Source: Serratia fonticola (GTDB lineage Bacteria > Pseudomonadota > Gammaproteobacteria > Enterobacterales > Enterobacteriaceae). Taken from it: a stretch of DNA of 64,000 nt. A model generated the notes under the pieces. The model saw only the letters and a list, made by a program, of their open reading frames with translations, did not search any database and was not told the DNA's origin. Below, piece after piece: positions 18,283 through 29,413 of the stretch. Both the position numbers and the translations under genes were made by a program. The stretch covers positions 2,294,001-2,358,000 of the forward strand of contig NZ_CP011254.1 in the NCBI RefSeq assembly GCF_001006005.1, given 5' to 3'. Positions within the stretch are counted from its first letter, which is position 1. Each line of letters begins with the position of its first letter.

Positions 18283-18309
18283 ACACCGCTTCCGGTGTGA
18301 CTTTCTTTC
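18283..18309 (+). terminator. Terminator after the tRNA-Gly array
   Basis: The stem ACACCG (18283-18288) / CGGTGT (18293-18298) with loop CTTC is followed by GACTTTCTTTC. The remaining bases to the queG stop (to 18542) are AT-rich and show no gene. Confidence 0.65.
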
Positions 18310-18542
18310 AGTTATACATACTCAGAAAATATGTTGTGAACAGAGTTATCCACAGATCCTGTACATAATACCTTCTGTGCAAAATTGCAACGCCTCACAA
18401 ATGAAATTTATATCTTATTGATAATCATCAATATTTATTTATTATAAAACGTTGTCTCGATCACTTGCTCTTTTTGTGACGCTTGAAAGACAACGCATTT
18501 TTATTTTTATGCACAAATCCACAAGGAGAGTCTGAGGGTTTT

Positions 18543-19682
18543 CTAGGCATCCCTCGGTAATCCTTTCTCGACCGCCCGAATTAAACGTTTTTTCTGCATA
18601 GTCTGCACCTCAACCGCCAGAGCTTCACGGCGTGCAAGCTGTTGAGCCAGTGCCCAACTGATGTGCTCGTCCAGCATCGGATCCTGACCTTGCCGGGTCT
18701 GCAAGCTGATAACGATCTGATCCAGATAAGGGGCGTTGCCGAGTGCTACCGCGATATTGCGTAACCAGCGCAAATGGCCGATGCGTCGGATGGCAGAGCC
18801 TTCGGTGATACGTAGAAACTTCTCCTCATTCCAGCCAAACAGCTCGATCAGTTGCGGGGCATGCAGCGCAGCGCGGGGGCTGAAATCGTCTTCATCCGTT
18901 AACTGCGAGAAGCGGTTCCATGGGCAAATGAGCTGGCAATCGTCGCAGCCGTAGATTCTATTGCCCATCAGAGGGCGGAATTCTTCTGGAATAGCGCCTT
19001 CCAGCTCGATGGTCAGGTAGGAGATGCAGCGCCGAGCATCGACGGTGTAAGGGGCAACTATCGCACCGGTGGGGCAAGTGGTGATACAGGCGACACAGCG
19101 GCCACACTGCTCTTCCTGCGGCTTATCCACCGGCAGGGGCAAATCGATTAACAACTCGCCCAGAAAAAACCAGGAGCCAGCGTCGCGGTTAAGGATCAGT
19201 GAGTGTTTACCAACCCAGCCGATGCCGGCTTTTGAGGCCAAGGCTCGCTCCATGATGGGAGCCGAATCCACAAAGGGCCGGAAATTCAGTTCACCGCAGT
19301 AAGCCTGGATTTGATCGCCGAGCTTTTTTAGCCGCTGGCGTAGCAGCTTGTGATAATCACGCCCCAGCGCATAACGGCTAACGTAGCCCAACTGCGGGTT
19401 TTTTAACGTACTGGCGAACGCGGCTTTCGCGGGTAGATAGTTCATGCGCACGCTGATCACCCGCAGTGTGCCGGGCAATAATTCATGTGGCCGCGCGCGC
19501 ATCATGCCGTGGCGTGCCATCCACTCCATCTCGCCGTGGTATTGCTTATCCAGCCACGCCTGCAATCTGGGTTCTTCCGTGCTGAGATCGGTATCGCAGA
19601 TCCCCACCTGCTGGAATCCTAGCGATTGCCCCCATTGCTTGATATGTTGGGCGAGTTGATCGAGATCGAGGGGGTGTGTCAT
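18543..19682 (-). CDS. queG: Epoxyqueuosine reductase QueG
   Basis: Cobalamin-dependent iron-sulfur enzyme that reduces epoxyqueuosine to queuosine at position 34 of tRNAs with GUN anticodons, the last step of queuosine synthesis. 379 residues, the family length. Two ferredoxin-type [4Fe-4S] ligand sets are visible, CGRCVACITTCPTGAI and CDDCQLICPWNRF, with the family motif RDYHKLLRQRLKKLGDQI. A HEAT-like C-terminus binds tRNA. Its start ATG (19682) overlaps the divergent nnr ATG (19681) by two bases. The order tRNA-Gly/queG/nnr is as in E. coli. Confidence 0.98.
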   Translation of the reverse strand: MTHPLDLDQLAQHIKQWGQSLGFQQVGICDTDLSTEEPRLQAWLDKQYHGEMEWMARHGMMRARPHELLPGTLRVISVRMNYLPAKAAFASTLKNPQLGYVSRYALGRDYHKLLRQRLKKLGDQIQAYCGELNFRPFVDSAPIMERALASKAGIGWVGKHSLILNRDAGSWFFLGELLIDLPLPVDKPQEEQCGRCVACITTCPTGAIVAPYTVDARRCISYLTIELEGAIPEEFRPLMGNRIYGCDDCQLICPWNRFSQLTDEDDFSPRAALHAPQLIELFGWNEEKFLRITEGSAIRRIGHLRWLRNIAVALGNAPYLDQIVISLQTRQGQDPMLDEHISWALAQQLARREALAVEVQTMQKKRLIRAVEKGLPRDA

Positions 19683-21195
19683 GACGGGCCATAGTGAGAA
19701 ACAATACTGTTCCAGTTTACCACACTCTGTTTGGTCTGCAGACTGGATCCGCCAGGCAGAACCTGCTGCTGCCGCAACGCTGGGCCTCTCCTTGTATTCG
19801 TTAATGGAGCGTGCCGGTGCGGCGGCTTACGAGCTGGCGTGCGACCGGTATCCGGCCAGCAGGCATTGGCTGGTGCTGTGTGGGCATGGCAATAACGGTG
19901 GCGATGGTTATGTGGTTGCTCGTCTGGCCCGTGCGGCGGGTATCAAGGTGACGCTCATCGCCTGCGAAGGCGTTCGTCCATTGCCCCCAGAGGCTGCCAA
20001 CGCCCGGCAAGCCTGGTTGGCAAGTGGCGGAGAAGCCCTGCCAGCGACCAGCCGTTGGCCAGAGGATGTCGATCTCATCATTGATGGATTGTTAGGTACC
20101 GGGTTGGGGGCGGCCCCCAGAGCGCCCTATGATGCCCTGATCGAAGCGGCCAACCGAGCCGATGCGCCAGTGGTTGCTTTGGATATTCCTTCTGGCCTGC
20201 TGGCTGAAAGCGGAGCCGTGCCGGGAGCCTCGATCCGTGCGGCCCATACGCTGACTTTTATTGCACTCAAACCAGGCTTGCTGACCGGGCAGGCTCGTGA
20301 TTGGGTGGGGCAACTTCATTACAGTACGCTAGGATTGGTGGATTGGCTGGCAACACAGTCTCCTCAGATCGAGCGTATTACGGCTGGCGATTTGGCCAGG
20401 TGGCTGAAGCCTCGCCGCCCTTGTTCTCATAAAGGGGAGCAGGGGCGTTTACTGCTGGTGGGGGGCGATCACGGCTTTGGCGGGGCAATCCGCATGGCTG
20501 CGGAAGCCGCACTGCGTGCTGGGGCTGGACTAGTGCGAGTGCTTACTCACAGTGAAAACATTGGGCCGCTGCTGACCGCCCGGCCTGAGTTGATGGTGCA
20601 GCGTCTGAGTGATGATATCCTGCAACCGGCGCTGGACTGGGCCGATGTGGTCGTGATTGGCCCGGGGCTTGGCCAGGGTGATTGGGGCCGCAATGCGTTG
20701 CAACAGCTGCAAGCCAGTGATAAACCAACATTATGGGACGCGGATGCGCTTAACTTACTGGCATTACACCCCGAGAAGCGTCAGAATCGCATTATTACCC
20801 CGCATCCTGGTGAAGCCGCGCGATTATTGAGCTGCCGCACCGCTGATATTGAGAGTGATCGCTTACTTGCAACCCGCAGGTTGGTCGCGCAATACGGCGG
20901 CGTTGTGGTGCTGAAAGGCGCAGGCACCTTGATCGCCGATGAGCATGGACAGATGGCGATCGCCGACGTTGGCAATGCTGGCATGGCATCCGGTGGCATG
21001 GGAGATGTGCTGTCGGGTATCATTGGCGGTTTGCTGGCGCAAAAGCTGCCGCTGTATGATGCTGCCTGCGCGGGTTGCGTAGTGCACGGCGCAGCAGCGG
21101 ATCATGTGGCTGCAAAACAAGGAACAAGGGGATTACTGGCCACCGATCTGCTGCCGATGATCCCTCATTACGTTAACCCTGAGTTGGCAAAATAG
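19681..21195 (+). CDS. nnr: Bifunctional NAD(P)H-hydrate epimerase and ADP-dependent dehydratase
   Basis: Metabolite repair enzyme (YjeF), 504 residues. It epimerises damaged NAD(P)H hydrates with the N-terminal YjeF_N domain (about 1-220; [18 protein letters not shown]) and dehydrates them with the C-terminal ribokinase-like domain (about 225-500). The latter carries [11 protein letters not shown] and [17 protein letters not shown], with the likely catalytic aspartate at Asp442. ATG 19681 shares bases with the queG start, leaving no separate intergenic promoter. It starts the series nnr-tsaE-amiB-mutL-miaA-hfq-hflX-hflKC found throughout Enterobacterales; tsaE begins 10 bases after the stop. 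Confidence 0.98.
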   Translation: MTGHSEKQYCSSLPHSVWSADWIRQAEPAAAATLGLSLYSLMERAGAAAYELACDRYPASRHWLVLCGHGNNGGDGYVVARLARAAGIKVTLIACEGVRPLPPEAANARQAWLASGGEALPATSRWPEDVDLIIDGLLGTGLGAAPRAPYDALIEAANRADAPVVALDIPSGLLAESGAVPGASIRAAHTLTFIALKPGLLTGQARDWVGQLHYSTLGLVDWLATQSPQIERITAGDLARWLKPRRPCSHKGEQGRLLLVGGDHGFGGAIRMAAEAALRAGAGLVRVLTHSENIGPLLTARPELMVQRLSDDILQPALDWADVVVIGPGLGQGDWGRNALQQLQASDKPTLWDADALNLLALHPEKRQNRIITPHPGEAARLLSCRTADIESDRLLATRRLVAQYGGVVVLKGAGTLIADEHGQMAIADVGNAGMASGGMGDVLSGIIGGLLAQKLPLYDAACAGCVVHGAAADHVAAKQGTRGLLATDLLPMIPHYVNPELAK

Positions 21196-21205
21196 ACATT
21201 ATCGA

Positions 21206-21676
21206 ATGAAAGAACTCGTTTTACCGCTGCCGGATGAGGCAGCCACAGTCGCACTGGGGGCCGTCTTGGCCCAGGCGTGCGATCGTGCCAGCGTGATTTA
21301 TCTTTATGGCGATTTGGGTGCCGGTAAAACCACCTTCAGCCGCGGCTTTTTGCAGGCGTTAGGCCATCAGGGCAATGTGAAAAGCCCAACCTATACGCTG
21401 GTGGAACCTTATGCGCTGCAGCCGCTGGCAGTCTATCACTTTGATCTTTATCGCTTGGCCGACCCGGAAGAACTCGAATTTATGGGTATCCGCGACTATT
21501 TTGCCCAGGACTCGATTTGCCTGGTCGAGTGGCCGCAGCAGGGTACCGGCGTGCTGCCCGATCCCGATCTGGAACTGCATCTCAGTTACCATGACGAAGG
21601 GCGTCAGGCGAAGCTCCAGGCAGTTTCCGCCTATGGCGAACAATTATTAGAAAGTATCCAGGAGCAACAAGGATGA
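21206..21676 (+). CDS. tsaE: tRNA threonylcarbamoyladenosine synthesis ATPase TsaE
   Basis: P-loop ATPase (YjeE), 156 residues. It works with TsaB, TsaC and TsaD to make the t6A37 modification in ANN-decoding tRNAs, resetting the TsaBD complex. Walker A is [15 protein letters not shown] (about 33-47). The family-typical [27 protein letters not shown] and CLVEWPQQG follow. ATG 21206 lies 10 bases after the nnr stop. The stop is 7 bases before the amiB ATG, so it is clearly cotranscribed with both. Confidence 0.98.
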   Translation: MKELVLPLPDEAATVALGAVLAQACDRASVIYLYGDLGAGKTTFSRGFLQALGHQGNVKSPTYTLVEPYALQPLAVYHFDLYRLADPEELEFMGIRDYFAQDSICLVEWPQQGTGVLPDPDLELHLSYHDEGRQAKLQAVSAYGEQLLESIQEQQG

Positions 21677-21683
21677 CGCAGCA

Positions 21684-23420
21684 ATGATGTATGGGTTAAG
21701 AAGATTTGTTGTGATTGCCTTGCTTGCGTTGCTGGGGCCGTTCGGTGCCTGGGCGGCATCGTCCCTCTCCGACGTCAAAGTGACCAATGCTCAGCGTGAA
21801 GCCACGGTATCGGTGAGCTTTACCGGCCCTCCGGAGTATACCTTCGCCACGTTACATGGTCCGGATCGGGTGGTGCTGGACGTTACCCAAACTGGCAAGG
21901 TGGGCGGCCTGCCGTTGAACTTCAGCGGCCAAAACCTGGTAAAAAGAATTCGTTCCAGTCAGCCGAAAAATGCGCAAACCGTACGCTTGGTGTTTGATTT
22001 AACCCAACGTGCCAAAACCCGTGTGTCGACGCGTCAAGAGGGTAACAGTTACATTGTTGTCTTCACCATCACCTCAGAAGCCAAGACGGCGACCAACACC
22101 GTTCGTAAGGCACCGGTGCCTGTGCCAGTGGTGAGTGAGCCAGTGCGTAAAGCGCCGGTTACGTCGAGTAACGCCAATCCATTTACTCCGAAGTCGGCTG
22201 CGGTATCAGGTACGGCAACCAGCATTACCCCACGTAGCAGCCGGGTGTCCGCCGGTTCTGGCGATCGGGTAGTGGTGGCGATCGATGCAGGCCATGGTGG
22301 ACAAGATCCTGGCGCTATCGGGCCAAACGGCCTGAAAGAGAAAAACGTCACCATTGCCATCGCGCATCGTCTGCGTGCGTTGTTGGATGCCGATCCGATG
22401 TTCAAAGCGGTGATGACGCGTAACGGGGATTACTTTATTTCGGTGATGGGCCGTTCTGACGTGGCGCGTAAGCAAGGGGCCAACGTGTTGGTGTCCATCC
22501 ACGCGGATGCTGCGCCGAATCGTAGCGCCAAAGGGGCTTCGGTTTGGGTATTGTCCAATCGCCGGGCTAACAGCGAGATGGCCGGTTGGTTGGAACAGCA
22601 CGAGAAACAGTCCGAACTGCTGGGTGGTGCGGGCGATCTGTTGGCCAACAGCCAGGCCGACCCTTATCTGAGCCAGGCGGTGTTGGATCTGCAGTTCGGT
22701 CATTCGCAGCGCGTCGGTTATGACGTAGCCGTCAAGGTATTACAGCAGTTACAGGTCGTAGGTTCATTACACAAACGCCGTCCGGAACACGCCAGCCTGG
22801 GAGTGCTTCGTTCACCGGATATTCCATCTTTACTGGTGGAAACCGGGTTTATCAGTAATAGCACGGAGGAGCGACTGCTGGGCAGTAGCGCATATCAGGA
22901 TAAAATTGCACGGGCGATCCACAACGGCCTGCGCGGTTATTTCCTGGCGCATCCGCTACAAGCCGACCCAAAGGTGGAAAACCGCTCGCTGGACGTCGCA
23001 GCGACGGTTAACTCCACAACAGACGATCTCAGACAGCCTGAGCCGGTGACCAGCCCGGCGAGAAGTCGCACCAGCGTAGGAAAAACGCAGATCCATGTGG
23101 TGAAGCGGGCGGAAACGCTTTCCGGCATTGCCGATAGCTATGGCACCAGCATGGCGGCGCTACGTGAGCTGAACAAGCTGAAAAAAGATGGCGTCTGGGT
23201 CGGTCAGCGTCTGAAGGTCCCTGCCGGAAAAACGGCAGCAGCACCGGTTCAGGCCAAGGCCAAGGCAAAAAGCGCTAAACCGAGCAAACATAAGGTGACT
23301 CGCGGTGATACGCTGTCATCCATCGCCGCGCGATATGGTGTCAGCGTCAGCGATCTTAAACGGGTTAACAAATTAAAGTCGGATGTTGCGCCGCTGGATC
23401 GGACGCTGATCATTCCGTAG
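21684..23420 (+). CDS. amiB: N-acetylmuramoyl-L-alanine amidase AmiB with two LysM domains
   Basis: Periplasmic zinc amidase that cleaves peptide from muramic acid at the division septum; in E. coli it is activated by EnvC. 578 residues. Signal peptide 1-24 (ends GAWAA), AMIN septal-targeting domain about 27-130, a Pro/Val/Thr linker, then an amidase_3 domain. That domain begins [18 protein letters not shown], with zinc ligands His204 and Glu219 and later [10 protein letters not shown] and [13 protein letters not shown]. Two LysM peptidoglycan-binding modules sit at about 468-512 and 534-577. E. coli AmiB is about 445 residues with one LysM as I recall, so this version has an extra module and a longer linker. 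Confidence 0.97.
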   Translation: MMYGLRRFVVIALLALLGPFGAWAASSLSDVKVTNAQREATVSVSFTGPPEYTFATLHGPDRVVLDVTQTGKVGGLPLNFSGQNLVKRIRSSQPKNAQTVRLVFDLTQRAKTRVSTRQEGNSYIVVFTITSEAKTATNTVRKAPVPVPVVSEPVRKAPVTSSNANPFTPKSAAVSGTATSITPRSSRVSAGSGDRVVVAIDAGHGGQDPGAIGPNGLKEKNVTIAIAHRLRALLDADPMFKAVMTRNGDYFISVMGRSDVARKQGANVLVSIHADAAPNRSAKGASVWVLSNRRANSEMAGWLEQHEKQSELLGGAGDLLANSQADPYLSQAVLDLQFGHSQRVGYDVAVKVLQQLQVVGSLHKRRPEHASLGVLRSPDIPSLLVETGFISNSTEERLLGSSAYQDKIARAIHNGLRGYFLAHPLQADPKVENRSLDVAATVNSTTDDLRQPEPVTSPARSRTSVGKTQIHVVKRAETLSGIADSYGTSMAALRELNKLKKDGVWVGQRLKVPAGKTAAAPVQAKAKAKSAKPSKHKVTRGDTLSSIAARYGVSVSDLKRVNKLKSDVAPLDRTLIIP

Positions 23421-23448
23421 GCTTGATGCCAACAACAGAGGGAGCCCC

Positions 23449-25311
23449 ATGCCTATCCAGGTGTTACCGCCACAGCTAGCCAACCAGATTGCCGCCGGAG
23501 AAGTGGTCGAACGGCCTGCGTCGGTAGTGAAGGAACTGGTAGAAAATAGTCTGGATGCCGGGGCAACGCGGGTTGATATTGATATCGAACGCGGTGGGGC
23601 CAAACTGATCCGCATCCGTGATAATGGCTGCGGCATTGCCAAAGCCGATCTGGCCTTGGCCCTGGCACGTCATGCTACCAGTAAAATCAGTACGCTTGAC
23701 GATCTGGAGGCCATAGTCAGCCTGGGCTTTCGCGGCGAAGCGTTGGCCAGTATCAGCTCGGTGTCCCGTCTGATGTTGACCTCACGCACGGCGGAACAGA
23801 GTGAAGCCTGGCAAGCCTACGCGGAAGGGCGCGATCAGGCGGTCACCGTCAAACCGGCAGCTCATCCGGTGGGCAGCACGCTCGAAGTGCTCGATCTGTT
23901 TTACAACACCCCCGCACGGCGCAAGTTCATGCGCACCGAAAAAACCGAATTTGGCCATATCGACGAAGTGGTGCGGCGCATTGCGCTGGCGCGTTTCGAT
24001 GTGGCGATTAACCTCAGCCATAACGGCAAGCTGATGCGTCAGTATCGCGCGGCAAAAGAAGAAAGCCAGCATGAGCGGCGTCTGGCCAGCATTTGTGGTC
24101 CCGCCTTCCTGCAGCATGCGTTGGCGATTTCCTGGCAGCATGGCGATCTCAGCATCCGCGGCTGGGTGGCCGATCCGCAAGGGGCGCGTCAGCTTGGCGA
24201 AATGCAATATTGCTACGTCAACAGCCGGATGATGCGCGATCGGCTAATTAATCATGCCATTCGTCAGGCGTATCAGGATCAGCTGAAAGACGATCAACTG
24301 CCTGCCTATGTGCTGTATCTGGAAGTGGATCCGCATCAGGTAGATGTCAACGTCCATCCGGCCAAGCATGAGGTGCGTTTTCATCAGGCTCGGCTGGTAC
24401 ATGATTTTATCTACCAGGCGGTTACCACGGTGCTGCAGCAGGCGGGTAATGTCGTGCTGCCAATGGCTGAAGAGTCCGCTGCGCAAGAAGCTCCCGTCTG
24501 GCAGCCGGAGAACCGCGTTGCTGCCGGTGGCAACCACTTCTCCCAGCCTGCGCCACAGCGTGAACGTCAGCCTGCTGAACCCTCCGCTGCCCGTGAACGT
24601 GCCCCGCAGCCAGCCTATCAGGCAGGTGCGGGTTACCAAAAACGTGAAGGCGAGCTGTATGGCAAGCTGTTGCAGGCTACGCCGCCAGCAGATACGGTAA
24701 AACAGCCGCTGTTCCCGCCGGTTAACGCCGTGCAGGAAACTCCGCTCGCCGGTAGTCAGCACAGTTTTGGCCGTGTCCTGATGATCTGCCCGCCGAGCTA
24801 TGCGCTGGTTGAACAGCGTCAGCAGCTGGCGTTACTGAATCTGACCATGGCCGAACGTTGGCTGCGTCAGGCGCAGCTTTGCCCGCCGGAAGAGGGATTA
24901 CGGCCACAGCCGCTGCTGATCCCGATTAAGCTGACGTTGAATAAAAATGAAGCGGCCGCCTGCGTGCAACACCAGGCGCTGCTGGCCAAAATGGGGTTGG
25001 AGCTGCAATCCGATCACGGGCGTGTGACTTTGCGCGCAGTACCTTTACCATTACGCCAACAAAATTTACAAAAGTTGATACCCGAGCTGTTAGGCTATCT
25101 GGCCGAACATCAGGAGATGTCGCCAACGGTGCTATCCATCTGGATCGCCAGCCAATTAGGCAGCGAACACGAAGTGTGGAACAGCTCGCAAGCGATACAA
25201 TTGTTGACAGAAGTTGAACGACTTTGCCCGCAACTGGTCAAATCCCCTCCTGCCGCTCTTTTACAACCCGTTGATTTGCAGGCTGCATTGGCAGCACTTA
25301 AGCATGACTGA
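23449..25311 (+). CDS. mutL: DNA mismatch repair protein MutL
   Basis: Matchmaker ATPase linking MutS mismatch recognition to MutH incision and UvrD unwinding. 620 residues. The GHKL ATPase motifs are at the N-terminus: [21 protein letters not shown] and [29 protein letters not shown] closes the N-terminal half. A variable proline/glutamine-rich linker spans about 340-430 and a C-terminal dimerisation domain follows. The DQHA-type endonuclease motif is absent, as expected for a MutH/Dam species. ATG 23449 lies 28 bases after amiB with GAGGGAG upstream. Its 3' end overlaps miaA by 8 bases. Confidence 0.98.
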   Translation: MPIQVLPPQLANQIAAGEVVERPASVVKELVENSLDAGATRVDIDIERGGAKLIRIRDNGCGIAKADLALALARHATSKISTLDDLEAIVSLGFRGEALASISSVSRLMLTSRTAEQSEAWQAYAEGRDQAVTVKPAAHPVGSTLEVLDLFYNTPARRKFMRTEKTEFGHIDEVVRRIALARFDVAINLSHNGKLMRQYRAAKEESQHERRLASICGPAFLQHALAISWQHGDLSIRGWVADPQGARQLGEMQYCYVNSRMMRDRLINHAIRQAYQDQLKDDQLPAYVLYLEVDPHQVDVNVHPAKHEVRFHQARLVHDFIYQAVTTVLQQAGNVVLPMAEESAAQEAPVWQPENRVAAGGNHFSQPAPQRERQPAEPSAARERAPQPAYQAGAGYQKREGELYGKLLQATPPADTVKQPLFPPVNAVQETPLAGSQHSFGRVLMICPPSYALVEQRQQLALLNLTMAERWLRQAQLCPPEEGLRPQPLLIPIKLTLNKNEAAACVQHQALLAKMGLELQSDHGRVTLRAVPLPLRQQNLQKLIPELLGYLAEHQEMSPTVLSIWIASQLGSEHEVWNSSQAIQLLTEVERLCPQLVKSPPAALLQPVDLQAALAALKHD

Positions 25312-26245
25312 AATTGAAATGACCCCTCGTCCCCCAGCCATTTTTATCATGGGGCCAACGGCCTCAGGCAAAACCGCCTTGGCGATGGCGCTGCGTGAGC
25401 GCTTGCCCGTCGAACTGATCAGTGTCGATTCCGCCCTGATTTATCGCGGTATGGATATCGGCACCGCCAAACCCTCGGCGGAAGAGCTTGCCCAGGCACC
25501 ACACCGTTTGATCGATATCCGCGATCCTGCGCAAGCGTATTCGGCGGCCGATTTTCGTGCCGATGCGTTGCGGGAAATGGCCGATATTACTGCCGCCGGA
25601 CGTATTCCGCTGTTGGTGGGGGGCACAATGCTTTATTTTAAGGCGTTGCTGGAAGGTTTATCACCGTTACCCTCTGCCGATCCCGCCGTGCGCGAGCAGA
25701 TTGAGCAGCAGGCGGCGGAGCTTGGTTGGGAGGCTTTGCACCGCCAATTGCAGGCGATAGACCCGGTTGCAGCCTTACGTATTCATCCGAATGATCCACA
25801 GAGACTCTCCAGAGCACTGGAAGTTTTTTTGATTTCGGGTAAAACTTTAACTGAACTGACTAAAATTTCGGGTGAATCGTTGCCGTATCATGTTCACCAA
25901 TTTGCGATAGCGCCAGTCAGCCGGGAGTTGTTGCATCAACGTATCGAGCTGCGGTTCAATCAGATGTTGGCGGCGGGTTTTGAGGCGGAAGCGCGTGCAC
26001 TTTTTGCACGGGGTGATTTGCATACGGATTTGCCTTCCATTCGCTGTGTCGGTTATCGCCAGATGTGGTCATATTTTTCTGGCGAGATTAGTTACGATGA
26101 GATGGTTTTTCGAGGTATTTGCGCAACACGTCAGTTGGCCAAACGCCAGATGACCTGGTTACGGGGTTGGGAGTCGGTTCGGTGGTTGGACAGTGAAAAG
26201 CCGGGAGAGGCTTTAGACTCGGTAACACAGGTTGTTAGTGCATAG
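25304..26245 (+). CDS. miaA: tRNA dimethylallyltransferase MiaA
   Basis: Prenylates A37 of tRNAs that read UNN codons (i6A, later ms2i6A), 313 residues. The P-loop is [17 protein letters not shown] (about 14-30). The substrate motif is [18 protein letters not shown]. Further motifs are [20 protein letters not shown] and [14 protein letters not shown] 25304 ([14 protein letters not shown]) overlaps the mutL stop by 8 bases; the frame upstream of it is mutL coding sequence in another frame. In E. coli, hfq promoters lie inside miaA, which may also hold here, since hfq starts 113 bases downstream with only a short leader. Confidence 0.98.
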   Translation: MTEIEMTPRPPAIFIMGPTASGKTALAMALRERLPVELISVDSALIYRGMDIGTAKPSAEELAQAPHRLIDIRDPAQAYSAADFRADALREMADITAAGRIPLLVGGTMLYFKALLEGLSPLPSADPAVREQIEQQAAELGWEALHRQLQAIDPVAALRIHPNDPQRLSRALEVFLISGKTLTELTKISGESLPYHVHQFAIAPVSRELLHQRIELRFNQMLAAGFEAEARALFARGDLHTDLPSIRCVGYRQMWSYFSGEISYDEMVFRGICATRQLAKRQMTWLRGWESVRWLDSEKPGEALDSVTQVVSA

Positions 26246-26346
26246 GTTGAGTGATTGTGTACAATTGATGAGTATTCAGCGCGCAAATTTTTTAGGTCGT
26301 TTATTTTGAGCCGACAGGTTCTTGGTTAAAAACAACAAACAAATAA

Positions 26347-26670
<324 letters not shown>

Positions 26671-26768
26671 AGCGCGTTGCGAGTCAACCATGACGGGGAG
26701 CATAAGCAGCGCAGTGCTGTTTATGTCCCCCAAACTCGCGGTTTTGTTCCGTTTGAGAGGTTGCACGC

Positions 26769-28049
26769 TTGTTTGACCGTTATGAAGCCGGTGAGCAGGC
26801 CGTCCTGGTTCATATCTATTTCTCGCAAGACAAAGATACAGAAGATCTCAGTGAGTTCGAATCGCTGGTGTCCTCTGCGGGCGTCGAGGCTTTGCAAGTG
26901 GTTACTGGTAGCCGCAAAGCACCTCACCCAAAATACTTTGTCGGTGAAGGAAAGGCCGAAGAAATTGCAGATGCGGTGAAAGCCAGCGGCGCGTCTGTTG
27001 TCCTGTTTGATCACGCCCTTTCCGCAGCGCAGGAGAGAAATCTCGAACGCCTGTGTGAATGCCGGGTGATCGATCGCACCGGGTTGATTCTCGACATCTT
27101 TGCCCAGCGTGCCCGTACCCATGAAGGTAAGCTGCAGGTAGAGTTGGCGCAATTGCGTCATATTGCCACTCGTCTGGTTCGTGGTTGGACTCACCTTGAA
27201 CGTCAGAAAGGGGGGATTGGCCTACGCGGGCCGGGGGAGACTCAGTTAGAAACTGACCGTCGTCTGCTACGCGATCGCATCAGCCTGATCTTGCGCCGCC
27301 TTGAGCGCGTAGAGAAGCAGCGCGATCAAGGGCGACGAGCGCGTACCCGTGCCGATGTGCCAACCGTATCGCTGGTGGGTTACACCAACGCCGGCAAATC
27401 AACCCTGTTTAACCGAATTACGTCTGCCGGAGTGTATGTGGCGGACCAACTATTTGCCACCCTGGATCCTACCCTGCGGCGTATTGACGTGGCGGACGTA
27501 GGCGATACCGTGTTGGCGGATACCGTAGGCTTTATCCGGCACTTGCCGCACGATCTTGTTGCCGCGTTCAAAGCGACACTGCAAGAGACGCGCCAGGCCT
27601 CTCTGTTGTTACATGTGATCGACGCTGCGGATACCCGGGTGGATGAAAACATTGAAGCGGTGAACTCCGTGTTGGCAGAGATTGAGTCGGATGAGATCCC
27701 TACACTGTTAGTGATGAACAAAATAGATATGCTGGACGATTTTGTCCCGCGTATCGATCGCAACGAAGAAAATTTACCGATCCGAGTGTGGCTGTCCGCC
27801 GCCAGCGGTGAAGGTATCCCGTTGCTATTTCAGGCGTTGACGGAGCGCTTATCGGGGGAAATCGCGCATTATGAGCTGCGCTTACCGCCACAGGCAGGCC
27901 GTCTTCGTAGCCGTTTCTACCAGCTTCAGGCGATCGAAAAAGAGTGGAATGAAGAGGACGGCAGTATCGGCGTGGTGGTGCGTATGCCGATCGTGGAGTG
28001 GCGTCGCCTCTGCAAGCAGGAACAGGAACTGATTAACTTTATCGTATGA
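26769..28049 (+). CDS. hflX: Ribosome-splitting GTPase HflX
   Basis: GTPase of the Obg-HflX group, 426 residues, that splits stalled or heat-damaged 70S ribosomes. The N-terminal nucleotide-binding HflX domain carries [18 protein letters not shown]. It is followed by the hallmark helix [14 protein letters not shown] and the G domain: G1 [10 protein letters not shown]3 DTVGFI, G4 NKID. It starts at TTG 26769 with GAGAGG 7 bases upstream, giving [18 protein letters not shown], the same N-terminus as E. coli HflX. The nearest in-frame ATG is well inside the protein. It lies 98 bases after hfq in the hfq-hflX-hflK-hflC series. Confidence 0.97.
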   Translation: MFDRYEAGEQAVLVHIYFSQDKDTEDLSEFESLVSSAGVEALQVVTGSRKAPHPKYFVGEGKAEEIADAVKASGASVVLFDHALSAAQERNLERLCECRVIDRTGLILDIFAQRARTHEGKLQVELAQLRHIATRLVRGWTHLERQKGGIGLRGPGETQLETDRRLLRDRISLILRRLERVEKQRDQGRRARTRADVPTVSLVGYTNAGKSTLFNRITSAGVYVADQLFATLDPTLRRIDVADVGDTVLADTVGFIRHLPHDLVAAFKATLQETRQASLLLHVIDAADTRVDENIEAVNSVLAEIESDEIPTLLVMNKIDMLDDFVPRIDRNEENLPIRVWLSAASGEGIPLLFQALTERLSGEIAHYELRLPPQAGRLRSRFYQLQAIEKEWNEEDGSIGVVVRMPIVEWRRLCKQEQELINFIV

Positions 28050-28071
28050 TCATATCCTGTTACATTTGTGT

Positions 28072-28094
28072 GCCCGCTCAATAGAAGAGTGGGC
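28072..28094 (+). other. Intergenic hairpin between hflX and hflK
   Basis: GCCCGCTC (28072-28079) pairs with GAGTGGGC (28087-28094) around the 7-base loop AATAGAA. It lacks a T-run, so it is more likely an RNA stability or processing structure than a terminator. Confidence 0.4.
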
Positions 28095-28141
28095 TAAGCA
28101 TTAGCCTGAAGTACCCAATCACAGAATAATGGAGCTAAAAC

Positions 28142-29410
28142 ATGGCGTGGAATCAGCCCGGTAATAACGGACAGGACCGCGACCCGTGGGGGAGCAGCAA
28201 TAATAATGGCGGCAACTCTGGCGGTAACAATAAAGGCGGTCGCGATCAAGGGCCACCGGATTTAGACGATATCTTCCGCAAGCTGAGCAAGAAATTGAGC
28301 AGCCTGACCGGCGGTGGCAAAGGCTCCAACGGCAATAACAGCGGTGGTACGGGTTCAATCGGGCCGGGCTTCAGTGGCAAGATTGTCGGCATCGCTGCGG
28401 TTGCAGTGGTGGTGATCTGGGCCGCCAGCGGTTTCTATACCATCAAAGAAGCCGAACGTGGTGTGGTCACTCGCTTTGGTAAATTCAGCCATCTGGTGCA
28501 GCCAGGTCTGAACTGGAAACCGACGTTTATCGATCAGGTTCGCCCGGTTAACGTGGAGTCAGTCCGTGACCTGTCCGCGTCCGGTGTGATGCTGACGTCT
28601 GATGAGAACGTGGTTCGCGTCGAGATGAACGTGCAGTACCGCGTTTCCGATCCGGCAGCCTATCTGTTCAGCGTAACCGATGCCAACGACAGCCTGAGAC
28701 AGGCGACAGACAGCGCATTGCGTGGTGTTATCGGTAAATACACCATGGACAAGATCCTGACCGAAGGCCGTACCATCGTCCGTAGCGACACTCAGCGTGT
28801 ACTGGAAGAGACCATCCGTCCGTACAAAATGGGTATCACTCTGCTGGACGTCAACTTCCAGGCTGCACGTCCGCCGGAAGAGGTGAAAGCCGCGTTTGAT
28901 GATGCGATCGCCGCACGTGAGAACGAGCAGCAATCCATTCGTGAAGCAGAAGCTTACGCCAACGAAGTTCAGCCGCGTGCCAACGGTGCTGCACAGCGCC
29001 TGTTGGAAAATGCGCGCGCCTACCAGGCCCAGACCGTTCTGGAAGCCCAGGGTGAGGTTGCTCGTTTCGCCAAGCTGTTGCCGGAGTACAAAGCCGCACC
29101 GGAAATTACCCGTGAGCGTCTGTACATCGAAACCATGGAAAGAGTGCTGAGCCACACCCGTAAGGTGTTGGTGGCAGACAACAAAGGCAATAACAATCTG
29201 ATGGTGCTGCCACTGGATCAGATGCTGCGCGGTGCCGGTAAGTCGGCTAGCGAAGGCAGCAAAGATGCCGGACAGAACCTTCTCGCCCCTGCGCCAGCCT
29301 CGACTTCTTCATCGGAGGCGAGCACCAGCAGTTCCAGCAGCGGTTCCATCATGGACCAACGCCGGGCTAATGCGCAGCGTAGCGACAACACACGCGTAGG
29401 GAGAGAATAA
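28142..29410 (+). CDS. hflK: FtsH protease modulator HflK
   Basis: SPFH/prohibitin-family membrane protein that forms a large cage with HflC around the FtsH protease. 422 residues. A Gly/Asn-rich cytoplasmic N-terminus (about 1-75) is followed by one transmembrane helix near 80-100 (IVGIAAVAVVVIWAASGFYT). Then come the SPFH domain (ERGVVTRFGKFSHLVQPGLN), a long alpha-helical region rich in Ala/Glu/Arg, and a Ser-rich tail. ATG 28142 follows GGAG. The start of hflC is 3 bases past the stop, so the partners are made together. Confidence 0.98.
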   Translation: MAWNQPGNNGQDRDPWGSSNNNGGNSGGNNKGGRDQGPPDLDDIFRKLSKKLSSLTGGGKGSNGNNSGGTGSIGPGFSGKIVGIAAVAVVVIWAASGFYTIKEAERGVVTRFGKFSHLVQPGLNWKPTFIDQVRPVNVESVRDLSASGVMLTSDENVVRVEMNVQYRVSDPAAYLFSVTDANDSLRQATDSALRGVIGKYTMDKILTEGRTIVRSDTQRVLEETIRPYKMGITLLDVNFQAARPPEEVKAAFDDAIAARENEQQSIREAEAYANEVQPRANGAAQRLLENARAYQAQTVLEAQGEVARFAKLLPEYKAAPEITRERLYIETMERVLSHTRKVLVADNKGNNNLMVLPLDQMLRGAGKSASEGSKDAGQNLLAPAPASTSSSEASTSSSSSGSIMDQRRANAQRSDNTRVGRE

Positions 29411-29413
29411 TCA

